Assembly: GCF_047495875.1 (NCBI RefSeq)
Contig: NC_092475.1
Span: 15,563,529 to 15,627,528 of the forward strand
Source of the DNA: Pithys albifrons albifrons
Lineage: Eukaryota; Chordata; Aves; Passeriformes; Thamnophilidae
Length of the DNA stretch: 64,000 nucleotides
Direction: 5' to 3'
Part shown: one piece after another, positions 34,601 to 46,569 of the stretch
Numbering within the stretch: position 1 is the stretch's first letter
How the letters are laid out: each line of letters begins with the position of its first letter
Translations under genes and position numbers: made by a program
The notes under the pieces: generated by a model
What the model saw: the letters and a program-made list of their open reading frames with translations, nothing else
What the model was told of the DNA's origin: nothing
Database searches by the model: none

Positions 34601-37600
34601 CAGACTTCATGTAACTTGACAACAGTTTGTCCAACAGAAATGGGTGAGACTTGTGTCCTTCAGCACTCAGACAACCAACTCTGAGGAGTTCACCAGTATA
34701 AAAAGAAAAGTCCTTAGCAATGCTGAGGATGAAGCAAGACTCTCAGCCTCCTGCATTCAACATGAGGATGAAACCAGTTCCCCAGTTCTACTTTGGGACA
34801 GAAGTTAGAATGAGCTTACACACACTCCTGCTATGGAGGGAATACTCTACAGGTGATCAGCAGAGGATTTGGATTTCCTCCACTCTGAACTGGTGTCCTT
34901 GAGTGATGGAGATTGAGTCCACATAATTTTTCTTCAAGAATGTTGATGGGCAGAACTGCTCAGATAAGGAACTGGTATCTGTAGAGGCCTGTGCAATAGC
35001 AATAGGCCCACAACTAGTAGGGCCACAGGAAACCAACAGAGAAGGAGGCTGCAGTCTCTGCAGAAAAAAAGAGTTCGTGTCACTTGCTCTTGGTTGACAT
35101 TCAGAAGATGCCAAGGGACTAGAAAAATGACAACCAGTCAAAGACTTGGTATCCTTTTGCAATTCAGCAATCAAAACATTTAAAAGTATGTAAAATAAGA
35201 GAGGCTATTAGAGGTCATCCATAGTGTCCAAAGACCTTCAAATAGGTTCTGCCTGTCAAACAGTTTCTAGCAGAGAAGGAAATAAACTCTGCCTTAAGTA
35301 CATAAGCAGAATATTAATGAAGAGGTACAAACCACTGGATTTGGGCTCTTAGAGAGATAACAAACTCCACAGCTTTCTAACAAAGCTTGGTGTCTCCAAA
35401 GAGGCAGACAACAGTGAAGCAACTCTAACCTCAGCCAGAATCAAATGAATAAGCAGGGTTTGAGGGTGTGCTGCTTGGAACAGAAGTCTCAAAATATTTG
35501 GCTCTGGTTCTCCCTTACTGCAGGAGAGCCAGAACTACTAGTTTCAGAGCCAGAAAGTCTGATTGGAAGTGCCCAGTACACCTCACCATCTCTTTCAATC
35601 CTCCTCCTGGGAGGACCTGGGATTCTCAGTGCAACTGGACAACACATGAGCCAAGGAACAAGAGAAGACCATTTGCAGCCAGTATGACATTCAGTGTCTT
35701 CTCTGACACTGGTGATGCAGCATCGTCGTGCAGGCCTACAGCAACCAGCTTGCAATGCTTCCACTCACTTGGGATGAAAATGAACCTCAACTGCTTGCTT
35801 CGCAAGCAACACATTTCCCAAGCTTCAGCTCAGATTCTCTGGGAACACAGTATGTGAAGGACAGAGATGGAGTACCTGCCCAAGAAGTGCACGCATTATA
35901 TTTATGCACTACCTATAAAGTCATGAACCATTATAGATGGCACAAAGGCATCAGATCAGCTGTGTGAATCATCCTAGAGAGGACAGTTCTGATGACCTGA
36001 GACTAGGGATGAATAGCAATACACACTGAAACATCTAGTAGTGAAAAAAAACATGAAAATACGAACAAAGCCTCTATTGCAGAAATACCTCTAGCAGTGA
36101 AGTGCTCAGCCTCCAGCGCAGAAATGGAGTTGGGGGTGTCAGTGGTTGAGAAGCTCAACCTGGCCTTTCCATGTGCAACCCAGAAACCTTCTGCATCCTG
36201 GGCTCATCCCCAGCAGCGTGGACAGGAGGGTGAGGGGGTGGATCTCCCCCTCTATTCCACCCAGGAGAGACCCCATCTGCAGGGCTGCCTCCAGCTCTGG
36301 GGTCCCCAGTACAGGAAAAATTTGGACCTGCAGGAGCGAGTCCAGAGGAGGCCATGGAGATGCTCCGAGGGCTGGAGCTCGTCTGCTCTGGAGCCAGGCT
36401 GGGAGAGCTGGGAGTGTTCACATAGGGAAGAGAGAGCTCCAGGGAGACCTGAGAGCCCCTTCCAGTGCCTGAAGGGTCCCTATAAGAAGGACTGAGAAAG
36501 ACTTTTTTATGGGACCTGTCGCAATAGGACAAGGGGTAATGGTTTTAAACTGAAAGAGTGTAGATTCAGACTAGATATAAGGAAATAACTGTTATATGCT
36601 AAAGGTGGTGAGGCCCTGGCACAGGCTGCCCGGAGAAGTGGTGTATGCCCAGTCCCTGGAAACATTCAAGGCCAGGCTGGATGGGGCTGTGAGCAACCTG
36701 GTCACATGGAAGGTGTTCCCACTCATTGCAGGGGGGTTGGACTAGTTGGCCTTGAAAGGTCCCTTCCAGCTGAAACCATTCCATGATTCTATAAACAACC
36801 ACTCTTGTTCTGGCCACTGTGTATTCATATATATACCTGAGGAAGCCCCTCACAACTTAAATTTTACTCTGAGAGTCCTGAATGGCAGAAAATACCTTTT
36901 CCAGATGTACTGGTACTCAGGTCCTGGACTGAACACCTTACTTGAGGTTGTTTTACTGCAGAGCAGCAAAGTTGCATAGAACTGAGAGGCTGCCCAGAAA
37001 TATTCCCTCCTAAGTTCTTCCACACCCATGTGGCAGCATCTGTAGAAACCACTTTCCTGTTTGTCCATCATAGTTCTAAACCTCTGTAAAAAAACATCAT
37101 TCTTCCCACTGAAGCAGTGGTGTTGTCATTATGTATAGCAATGCAAAGATATTAAAAGAAAATTGTCAGATACACTTGAAAGCAAAAGGTCATAGTAAGC
37201 AGGAAAAGAAAATACTTTACCATGTACATGAGACTGTTGGAAACTTTTTCCTGGTGCAAAGTGGAAATTTCCAGCTACCTGCAGGAGACAGTAACTTTTC
37301 ATTAAATGGTCCAAGTCTATGTAAGTAAAGCTGGTTGTGCTGGTGATTGTATTTTTAACCTTTTGTTTACACAAGACAGACACAAACAACTCATTTTCAT
37401 AGGTGACAGTGTCAGCAGACATTATTGTAAGAGAGGTATCAATTTCCCTGTTCCTCACAGACAGTGATGTTGAAAGCCATAATTGCATACTGATGGGGAT
37501 AATAGCTATTCTATGCAGATTACTCAGTGGACATAAAGACGGGGAGAGGAAGGAATTAACTCCCAGTACGAGGGAACTGAATGGTGCTGCAGGAAACACA

Positions 37601-40600
37601 AAACAGTATCAGAGAAAGGGACTGCAGAGAGTAACCAAGAGTGAGCAGGGTAAGAAAACCCTTCACAAAATAATCAATACTGATCCAATGTGTACACCCA
37701 TGAAAATGAGCTGCATGCAAAAATAAAGCACTAAACCTACCATAAAAAAAAAATTCCATACAAACACCCCCCAAAACCTGAAAGATATCAAACTGTTAAA
37801 ATTTAATCCTGGACTTTGAAAGGGGATGTGGATAGAAGGTGCCAATTCTCCCTGACTCTTACTAGCAGTCATATACACTCTCCCCTGGAAGATGTAAATG
37901 TCCCAAGCTCGTATCTTACACTACACCTTCGATGTCTGGGGCAAACCCAGGCCTTTTGTTAAGTGCAGACCTGTTGAGAATGAAGATGGGCAAAATTACA
38001 AGTACCTAAAAACAGCCCCTAGAAATTTCCCCAGTGACACTCACACTTGGACCCTTCCTACCTCCAGTATTGCCCTTGGAATATTCCTGCTCATCACACA
38101 TTGTGAGAGAGGGTCCCATAACAGCTCAATTCCCAGGATGATGCTCAAATTACAATGTCTGACTTCTGTGTACAAGGTCTATTTTCCAGAAATAAAGACT
38201 GTGATCTCCAGGAGGAGTACACAAAGATTAAAATTCCCCCCAAAAAACCCCACCAGAGTTTGAAATAAAACAAACAAAAAAATAGACTGGGTTTGAATTC
38301 TAGAAGGCACTTGGGTATATAAAGTGTGTGTTCTGGGTTGGGTAACCTGCTAAACTGGCAGGGTAGTTACACAGTTACCTAGTACATCTTGTACCTTTTT
38401 ATACATTACTTGCAAAAATCACCTCTCAGCATTTTCATCTTTGACAACCACCTCCAACAGACTTGCTTTCACTGGTTTTCTAAAGAAGGTAACATTTCAT
38501 TCTCTCCAGGACCTCTGTGGCCAAGCTGTTGGTTACTGCTATCTCCAGCATCCACTGGTGGCCTCTGATTTAAGATTGGAAGGGCACATGGGACAATTCA
38601 AGTTCAAATAAGCTGCCTCTCCTCCTCCAGAAATCTCAGCAAAAAGACTCAGTACCCAGGTGGGAGAAAAAGAGCAACTTCTCCAGCTGCCATGCTTCCC
38701 ATCAGCTCACACAAGGCAAACCAGTATGTCTTTTCCCACCACTTTTCCTGACCCTTTTCCAGAACTCCATGACAGGTACAAGGACCTTGCTGATCCCAGA
38801 GGTTATTCTATGACAGACCTAAACCTGGAAAAGGGGAAGAATGGCCCAACTCTGCCCTTTCACAGTCCTCACCATCATGCAGCAGGTTCACAGCAAAAGC
38901 TCTCTCTCACCTTGTTGACCTCTAGGAAACCATACACTTGGCAGCCCTCATTCTTCTGCTCTTGCATTTTCTGGCTAAACCCTTCCCTCTTGCACTGCTC
39001 TATGCTATCCGGGTTCTTGAAGGCCCAGCCTCGCCGCCTGTATGCTTCTCTGACATCATCACAAGTATTACAACACCTGCAAAAAGCACAAGCACCATCT
39101 TACCATCTTTATCGCTAAGAAGAGATGCTCCAGCTCAGGACTTGAATCCTTGGCAGATTCTTCTTCAAAAAAGCAATAAAGCAAATGCTGGGGACTGGAC
39201 ACTGAAAGGCGGCTTAATGATTCTGAAAGAGCTCAAGCTTTCTGATGCACCTTTTGAGATTCTGAGGTGAGGGTGAATGCAGGACTGGAGTCTGGAGAGG
39301 GTTCTGCCTGCCCATTTACACAGCCAAGGCAGCCGTTGACAAAGAACTTTGCCACAATGCCAGTGTCCCACAGCTAGGAGCAGTTTGGAGCTGCCTCACG
39401 TGAACAAGGCATGTGTCTATTCCTCCTTTCCTCTGTTTTTACGCCAAGACGTGGGGCTAAGAGGGAGGCTTAATAGCAAACTTCCTTTGTACTTTTCTAC
39501 CTCTGGATAACACCTCAGTTACCAGAAAAAAAACAAGTTTCTTTCTTTGGTTCCACGTTTTGCTGGACCAAAGATAAACTGAAGGCAGGAATTACGAATC
39601 CCTCAAGATGGAAACTTCTCCGGGGAAGGACACAACTTGACAGATGGGACAAACCAAGTTAGTAACAAGCCAAAAATAGCCAAGGTTAGTCCAGAACAAA
39701 CAGACTATCACAGATCCATTCTCACAGCAATTTGCAGGTAGGAGGAATGAGAAACATCAAAAGACACCCATTGCTTGTGTGTGTGATAGATGTCTGGTCT
39801 TTTTCCTGTCAGAATGTAATGCCAGCAGCAGAAGTGAGAAGACAAGGCCATAACCGAGTTTTATGTCAAGACAGCTCATGTAACAATGAAATCATTCACA
39901 CACCTCCCCTCGGGACACCAAATAAACACAGAAAAATATTCTTGAGCTGCTTAAACAGGCATGCAGACAATCCTGACAACCTAACTGCCCCTTCTTAACC
40001 ATCATGAGTGCAGCTTCCAAAGGCTTCCAAAGCACAACAGGTCTCATCACTCTCTGAACATGTGCCCAGGAGGAGGATTTCACTGCACAGACCTTCACAG
40101 ACATTTGGAAAAAAATACACATGTAACACACCTGTATGAATTCAAGTGCCAAGAAGATAGGAAAAGGTGTAAAAGGTTACCGAATGTCCTCTGACTCTGC
40201 CCCATAACAGCTCTCGCAGCGATCAGCATCCAAGGAATTTGGATCGAACACTTTTTCTTCTTCTTTCCCCAGCTCTAAGACAGAAGAGGATTCAAAGAAA
40301 TGAAGCATGCCTAGAAATTCTGTCTTGTATTCTTGATATGCTATATACACAACGACTGTTCCACACACATCCTGCACCCAAAGCCCACCTGAAATGGTAT
40401 GTACAGAGCCTCCTGAGGTGTGATATAAGAGAAGGAGGAGTGTAGCTTTTGTCACCTCAAGAACAGCTTCCATGGAGAGAACTGGCTACCCGTAAGCCTT
40501 GCTGGAGCATCAATCAGACATTTCTTGCATAAAGACTTTGCTAAAACGTTGTCTAAAGGAGATCCAATCAGTATATTATGATTGATACAGGACCTACTCC

Positions 40601-42519
40601 ACAACATGCTAAACAGTTTTTGTCCTCAGACCTTACATTTGTACTATCAAAACCTGCGAGGGCTGCTCCATGAAACAGCAGTAAGAGCACTGTCCCCACA
40701 CTCCCAGGACAACTGGAGACTGCCAACTCTGCAGCTCTTGGCTTAGCTTAACCTTTCAACATTAGGAAGAAAAATGGTCAAATGAAGTGCTACAAAGCTA
40801 CAAATTTGGTCATGCCGATACGTAGAACCTCACCAACTTCCAGAAATGGGAATAAGGAGTGCATGTTTTGGAAAGGAAAAAGAAAAGTATTACTGTGAGA
40901 TTGCAATGCTTTGCCAGAATCATTTCCAGTTTGTATCAAAGTACAACGATGAGTCATAACATGTAAAAACTGTAGAAGAGAGGCTTATAAAGCCAAGGAT
41001 CACTTATTACAGCTTGTAACCAATAAATCAACTCATATGTGTTTATACAGTATCCATGAACACACATGAAGTTAATAATGAGCAAATTTGGGCTTAAGGG
41101 TCAAGTCACTAGAGCCCTCCCTGGAGAGAGGCTCTTTCCTCAAACCACATCATCCCATCTGACCACCTACTGTGATTTAAAGATACAACCAAAGCCAAGT
41201 ATTGGCAGAGCAGCTGCTTGATTTCTAGTCACACAAGACCATTAACTGAGCATTTTATTCCTCAAATGCATCCATAGGTCTTTGCCATAGTCTTCAAGAC
41301 TTTGTGGCATTTAAACACTCTACTGCTGTCACTTGTCCCCATGAATCTCAAAACAGGCATACAGTGGGAAGACTATCAGAGCATGCATCCAGGACAGGTA
41401 GAACAGCATCTTACCATGTCTCTCAGCCTCTGGTGTCACACGATTGCCAGCTTTATCCAATCGTTGTTTGAACAGATTGTGCTCTACATCCAGCTGCTGC
41501 TCTCCTGCTACGTCCATGGCATCGATGCTCAAATCTGAAAGCAACGAGAAACAAAGTGGTCAGTTGTTATGGCACATTGAGCCTCTTAAGCCCCTGCCCA
41601 GGATGAAAATTATCCTCAGTTTTCACAAGTCAGACTCACAAGCACAAGGCATATGTGGAAAAATGACATCTAGATTGATCTTCAGTTTATCTCCCCTTGA
41701 TTTGTCAACGTACAATTCTGGATGAACCTGGGAACAAAAGAGAAACAGAGAGTACCATTTTGCTTGGAAAAAAGTGAAAAGACCCCTTTCCCTCGGGTGC
41801 ACTGGCCCAGAAGCTGATTCTCAAAACAGAGCATTTGCCAGACACCTGAGCTGCTGCTGCCCACACGGCAGTGGTGTTAAAAAAGAGAATGGCTGGGGGA
41901 TGTCTGAACGTGGGGAGGGGGTGAGGGTTCCACGCTTGCTGCCCTTTCCTGGCTGGACACACTTGGCACAGCTGGGCACGGCTGGGCTCATCTGGCAAGG
42001 CAGGGCACACTTGGCACGGCTGGGCACACCTGGGCACGCTTGGCATGGCTGGGCACTGCTGGGCACACTTGGCACAGCTGAGCACACGTGGCACACCTGG
42101 GACTGCTGGGCACACGTGGCACAGAAGCGGGGAGGGGCTGTGCACAGCTGGGCACACACAGGAGGCCACAGGCCGGGGCACAGCGGCCTGCGGGGCTGAG
42201 GCGGGCGAAGCTGTTCCGGGGCAGCCCGCGGGGGCACCGGCACTCACCTCCTTGGTGAGGTAGAACTGCAGCTCCGAGCAGAAGAGCAGCATCATGAGGA
42301 GCCCGCTGACAGCCGTCACTGTCGGGCAGAGAACCGCTGTCAGCGCTGCCGCAGCCCGCCCGTCACCGCCCCAAGCACCAGCCTGCCGGGGCACCCCGGC
42401 CGCTCGCGGCCCGCGCAGCCGGCTTGCTCACCCAGCGCTCCTCCGCACGTCTTGACCCGAAAGTCTTCCAGGGTCTTGGGGAAGGCATCGAAGCGCTTCA
42501 GCCGCCACAGTGAGTCCAT
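25685..42519 (-). CDS. ERGIC3: ERGIC3, ER-Golgi intermediate compartment protein 3
   Basis: ERGIC3 (Erv46 orthologue) cycles between ER and Golgi with ERGIC2 as a COPII/COPI cargo receptor. Thirteen exons, from the 5' end: 42432-42519, 42248-42318, 41640-41727, 41415-41534, 40181-40274, 38911-39076, 37221-37278, 31833-31864, 31110-31206, 29373-29437, 28432-28568, 27481-27536, 25685-25764. They total 1152 nt (383 aa plus TAA), the usual family length, with consensus splice sites and agreeing phases. Landmarks: [20 protein letters not shown]; first membrane helix [17 protein letters not shown]; luminal CESCYGAE and [52 protein letters not shown]; second helix [20 protein letters not shown]; cytosolic tail ending KKIELGKTT. 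The initiator ATG is in a CpG-rich region. Nothing suggests loss of function. Confidence 0.98.
26170..26450 (-). mobile_element. CR1 LINE internal fragment
   Basis: It lies within an ERGIC3 intron. Wording such as 'ctccaggctgagcacccccagctccctcagc', 'gctgttcccttctctggacatgctccag' and 'ggcccagaactgggcccagga' is typical of the CR1 3' UTR read on the complement. It lacks the terminal octamer end. Confidence 0.8.
34318..34341. repeat. (TA)n microsatellite
   Basis: About ten TA dinucleotides in an ERGIC3 intron. Confidence 0.85.
36190..36795 (+). mobile_element. CR1 LINE 3' fragment
   Basis: The segment contains the end of the CR1 ORF2 region and 3' UTR wording ('agaccccatctgcaggg', 'cagctctggggtccccagtac', 'gagcgagtccagaggagg', 'caggctgcccggagaagtgg', 'ggttggactagttgg'), ending 'ccatgattctataa' at about 36795. 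It is on the + strand, antisense to the ERGIC3 intron that carries it. Confidence 0.92.
41948..42130. repeat. minisatellite in ERGIC3 intron 2
   Basis: Imperfect tandem units of about 10-20 bases based on 'ctgggcac(a/g)' and 'cttggcac(a/g)g' repeat across about 180 bases between coding exons 2 and 3. The units vary at the T/C positions. The unit structure is visible directly. Confidence 0.8.
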
Positions 42520-42720
42520 GACGCGGCGCGGCCCGGAACCGAACCCTCCTTCCGGGGCCACCCCCGCCCCCGGGCCCGCCCGCAGCTCAGAGCGGCTCTC
42601 GTTGCCCGGGACTCGCTCCCCGTACCGGCTGCGGCCTCCAGCGGTGCCAGCGCTGCACTTGGGCACTGAGGCCCTTTGGGGAGCAGCCGAGCTGTGCCCT
42701 GGGCTGGCTGTCGCGGACAG
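42165..42720 (-). promoter_or_regulatory. CpG island and promoter region of ERGIC3
   Basis: Base composition becomes strongly G+C-rich with many CpG dinucleotides around the first two coding exons and the sequence upstream of the ATG (42519). This is the normal appearance of a housekeeping promoter. No TATA box is evident. The transcription start is not determined. Confidence 0.75.
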
Positions 42721-42763
42721 CAGAGCGTGCCCGCAGAGTGCCCGTGCTCTGGAGAGGCGCAGA

Positions 42764-42860
42764 GAGGGCAAGGGAAAGGGCAAGGGCGAGGAAAAGGGCA
42801 AGGGCCAGGGAAAGGGCAAAGGAAAGGGCAAGGCAAGAGGAAGACAGACAGGAAAGGGGC
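42764..42860 (+). repeat. GGGCAA/GGGAAA purine repeat with G-quadruplex motif
   Basis: Starting at 42766 there are four GGG runs separated by exactly three bases (GGG-CAA-GGG-AAA-GGG-CAA-GGG), followed by more such units to about 42833. This satisfies the simple G3-N1-7 quadruplex rule several times. It lies 250-340 bases upstream of the ERGIC3 ATG, with the G-rich strand being the non-template-equivalent + strand. Confidence 0.8.
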
Positions 42861-43037
42861 AGGGCAAGCGGAAACTGCCCATTCTCTCCCCTGCCTTCAA
42901 TCCCTGCTGTGCTCTCTCCACCACTTCTTTCTGTAACACCTCAAATTCCCGTTTCTCCTCACATGGAATAGCTCTACCCTCAAGAGGGGACGTCCCACAA
43001 TAGCTCGGAAGAGACTCATTGTGCCAGAAAGAAACAA

Positions 43038-43190
43038 GTTAATAATTATTATTTTTAATTTTTTATTATTTTATTTATAATACATGTATTTATATATATT
43101 TATATAAATGTATATATTTATATTTATATTATTTATATTTTTACAGTTACATATATTTATGTAATATATTAATATAATGTTATCTATCAT
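43038..43190. repeat. A/T-only tract at the 3' end of the LINE
   Basis: Runs of TAATTATTATTTTT and TATATATTTAT units make up nearly the whole 150 bases. Since the adjacent LINE runs on the minus strand and ends near 43195, this is the position of its 3' microsatellite tail, which may have expanded after insertion. Confidence 0.7.
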
Positions 43191-43194
43191 CATG

Positions 43195-44985
43195 GCCAGG
43201 CTTCGCGAACGAAGATTTGAGAAGGGCACTACCCACACTTGCTGCAAGCTGCTGGTGGCTAAAAAGGCCAATACGGGATAGGCAGGTCCGGTCACAAAAG
43301 GCACAGCAGAACGTCTCCCTGGGTGACATTGGCAAGGAACGGTTCTTTCTACGTTGTCTTTTCTACTCAAGACTGACTCTCCGTGCATTCTCAAAGGAAG
43401 CAGCAGCGTCGTGAATGGTGTGTCTCCATGAATCCCGATTGGAGGCCAGAGTGGACCAGTGGTGGCAGTCAATATGGCCAAGGCTGAGGTGTTGTTTCAG
43501 GGAGTCCTTGTATCTCTTCTTCGGGGCTCCTCTCTTGCGGCAGCCGGTGGCGAGTTCACCATAGAGCACAATCTTCGAAAGGTGGTGATCCTCCATCCTG
43601 GAGACGTGCCCTGCCCAGCGCAGCTGCGTTCTCATCAGCATGGCCTCGATACTGCTGACCCCTGCCTGTTCAAGAACGGACACATTGGTCACGTAATCAG
43701 ACCAGTGGATGTTTAGGACTGAACGGAGGCAGCGCTGATGGAAGCATTCGAGAAGCTGCAGGATTCAGGCCCATATAAAAGAGTAGACAGTACAATGGCT
43801 CTGTAGACACTCATCTTTGTACTTTCTTCAGGTGTTTATTGGACCAGACTCTTTCATGGAGTTTTCCGAAGGCTCTGTATGCCTTTGCCAGTCTGTTGTC
43901 TGTCTCTTTGTCAATCTTACCGTCAGAGGAAATGACACTTCCCAGATAGGTGAACTGCTGGACTGACTTAAGCTCTGAATTGCCTATGATGATGTGAGGA
44001 TGATGGAAGACTTCTTGAGGTGCAGGTTGGTAGAGAACTTCCATCTTCTACAGGCTGATTTCCAGCCCAAAAAGCTCAGCAGCCTCTGCAAAGCAGGATG
44101 TGAAGTGCTGCAGAGCTGCTTCTGTGTGAGCAACCAGGGCGGCATTGTCAGCAAAAAGCAGCTCACGGACAAGGTGATTCAGGGTCTTGGTGTGGGCCTT
44201 CAGTCGCCTTAGGCTGAAGAGGCTTCCATCGGTACGATATCGGATGGAGATGCCGTTTTCTTCATCGAGGTCTGCTGTGGCTCTTTGGAGCATCCTGCTG
44301 AAGAAGATTGTGAATAGAGTTGGTGCAAGAACGCAACCTTGTTGCACACCATTGGTTATTGGAAAGGGCTCAGAGAGTCCATCGCCATATCTGACTTGTC
44401 CACGCTGATCCTCATGTAGCAGGATGATCATTTTGAGGAACTTGGGGGGACATCTTAAACGTTCCAAGATCTGCCACAGGCCTTTTCTGCTCACAGTGTC
44501 GAGAGCTTTGGTGAGGTCAACGAAGGTTACACAGAGACCTTTGTTCTGTTACCTACACTTCTCTTGCAGTTGCCTGAGAACAAACACCATGTCTGTGGTG
44601 CTCCTATTGGCTCTGAAACCACACTGGCTTTCAGGTAGAAGGTCTTCTGCAATAGTGGGTACTAATCTGTTCAGAAGGATTGCAAGGATTTTACCAGCAA
44701 TGGAGAGCAAAGTAATACCTGGGTAATTTGAGCAGTCTGATTTTTCTCCTTTCTTCTTGTACAGGGTGATGGTGACTGCATCACGGAGATCTGGTGGTAG
44801 TTCCCCTTGTTCCCAGCAACGCACAACAAGCTCGTGGAATTTGGCATGGAGTGCTTGACCTCCATCATCAAAATATTCACCTGAAAATCGACTCAAGGAC
44901 CCAACACCTGGGAGGGAGGATGCAGTGAGGGCTGGGAGGGTTTCAAACAAGCCCCAGAGCCTCTTGTGAAAACAGCCCAATTACA
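43195..44985 (-). mobile_element. non-LTR retrotransposon, RT and C-terminal part, decayed (RTE-like)
   Basis: On the minus strand the homology runs through ordered segments in shifting frames: CWEQGELPPDLRDAVTITLYKK and SQCGFRANRSTTDMVFVLRQLQ (44980-44549); GVQQGCVLAPTLFTIFF and LLFADNAALVA (44494-44048); FTYLGSVISSDGKID (to 43811); and LRWAGHVSRMEDHHLSKI, then HWSTLASNRDSWR (43692-43363). A C-x2-C...H zinc-binding end follows near 43300. These are reverse transcriptase blocks and the C-terminal domain of non-LTR elements outside the CR1 clade. The catalytic FADD reads FADN. Frameshifts and at least one stop make it inactive. RTE-clade membership (perhaps AviRTE) is my best guess. Confidence 0.8.
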
Positions 44986-44989
44986 GCTG

Positions 44990-46045
44990 ATGAACGAACC
45001 TCCAGCCCCTTCCTTTCAACAGACTCTTGGTAAAGACAATTTATTTGAATTTATCTCCTGGATAAAGTCCCTTTATCCAGATTTTTTTGCCAGCAGGTGG
45101 GGAGGAGTCAGGCAGGGAGGGACCTGGAGTGTGGCTTGAGACCTCTGGAAAAACCTTGGCAGAGGGACAGGTTGATGCTGGAATTTTCTACTGCTGGACC
45201 AGAAAAAGAGCCTTTAAAATACATTTATCTCCATAAAAAATGACCCTGTGTCCCTCTGGATCATATTCCCTTGGATTAAAATGATAATCGAGGAGAGATT
45301 TTAATTCAGGTTGATAATTTGGCCACGATGTTCTGTTTTCCCTCAACCTCATGTGATGGTGTCATGAACCCCACAGGGTGTGTGCCAAAATTCCAAGGAA
45401 ATCTGAGCCAGACCTGTGAGAAATAACTCAGCCTGTGCTGTTTTCCTGTTAAAATTCCCTGTTGTTTCATGCTGAGCAGGAGGAGAAGTTGCTGTGGGCA
45501 GGAGTGCGGTGAGGACAGAAGGGTCACGGAGGTGACAACACAGGGAGATGGAGGGATGGCACATTCCCAGCTCTGGAAGAGCAGGGAAAGGTCAAAATAC
45601 CCTCCTGTTGTCTGGCTTTGATGGAGTCACTCCCTCCCAGCATCTCCCTCTTGTGCCTGTCATGCACTAAATGCCATCTCCAGTATTTTGGAGATGTTTG
45701 ATTTTTTCATTAGGATCACTTGTGTTGCTTAAATCTTTTTCCTTGGATAAGAAAGCAGGAGAGGGTCTCACACTGAGGACACATCTCTGTGTGATTGGAG
45801 CACTTCCCAGGACGGCTTCTGCTCCCCACTCCTGGTGCTGAAGATGTTTTTGTGTCCCAAAATAAGACCAGGCTCCTTAAAAATATCTTTTTCTTATTTC
45901 TGTGCTGCAGCCACACACTGCCAGAGTGGTGTTCCAGTGCTTGTTCCTCCTGATCTTCATCTATCAAATATATACATAAATGTATAATTTATGGAGACAA
46001 CCCCAAGGTCCCATTGCTGAGGAGGACTCGCCTCTGGTCTTTCCT
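44990..46045. other. stretch without recognised features
   Basis: Only short unconserved ORFs are present on either strand between the LINE and the next CR1. I see no clear repeat signature. Confidence 0.4.
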
Positions 46046-46047
46046 GA

Positions 46048-46530
46048 GAGGTGTTTCATAGAACCCTGGAATGGTTTGGGTTAGAAGGACCTCTGAAGGT
46101 CACCCAGTCCCACCCTCTGCCAAGGGCAGGGACAACTTCCACTAGTCCAGGTTGCTCCAAGCCCTGTCCAGCCTGGTCTAGGACACTTCCAGGAATCCAG
46201 GTGTTAGCCATAGCTTCTCTGGGAATTCCATCCCAGCCCCTCACCAGCCTCACTGGGAGGAATTTCTCCTCAGTATTCCATTTTGCAGTAGGAAACCATT
46301 CCCTCTTGTCCTATCCCTCCAGGCCCTTCTCCAAACCCTCTGGATCTCGGAGCCTCCTTAGGCACTGGAATGGGATCTCAGGTCACTCTGGAGCCTTCTC
46401 TTCTCCAGGCTGAATACCCCCAGGTTTCCCAGCCTGGCTCCAGAGCAGAGGGGCTTTCCCTGAGGGAAGAAGGTCAGTAGCCTCGGGCTCTCGGGTGAAG
46501 AGGATGAGCCTCTCAGGGCACTCCAAGGGC
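46048..46530 (-). mobile_element. CR1 LINE 3' fragment
   Basis: It starts near 'catagaaccctggaatggtttgggttagaagg', the reverse complement of a CR1 3' end. It continues with 'ccagtcccaccctctgccaagggcagggaca', 'ccactagtccaggttgctcc' and 'cttctccaggctgaata'. The element is truncated at its 5' end. Confidence 0.9.
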
Positions 46531-46569
46531 AGCAGAACATTTCTGTCCTGGCACCTCACTACATGTCAC

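Noticed and set aside
41705..42394. 229-codon minus ORF over ERGIC3 introns
   Set aside because: It reads through the minisatellite and short introns around ERGIC3 exons 2 and 3. The spliced exons explain the coding signal.
42452..43003. 183-codon + strand ORF rich in Gly/Lys near the ERGIC3 promoter
   Set aside because: It is antisense to ERGIC3 exon 1 and then reads through the GGGCAA/GGGAAA simple repeat. The composition alone keeps it open.
43081..43190. A/T tract considered as a replication origin or matrix attachment site
   Set aside because: Its position at the 3' end of a LINE explains it more simply.
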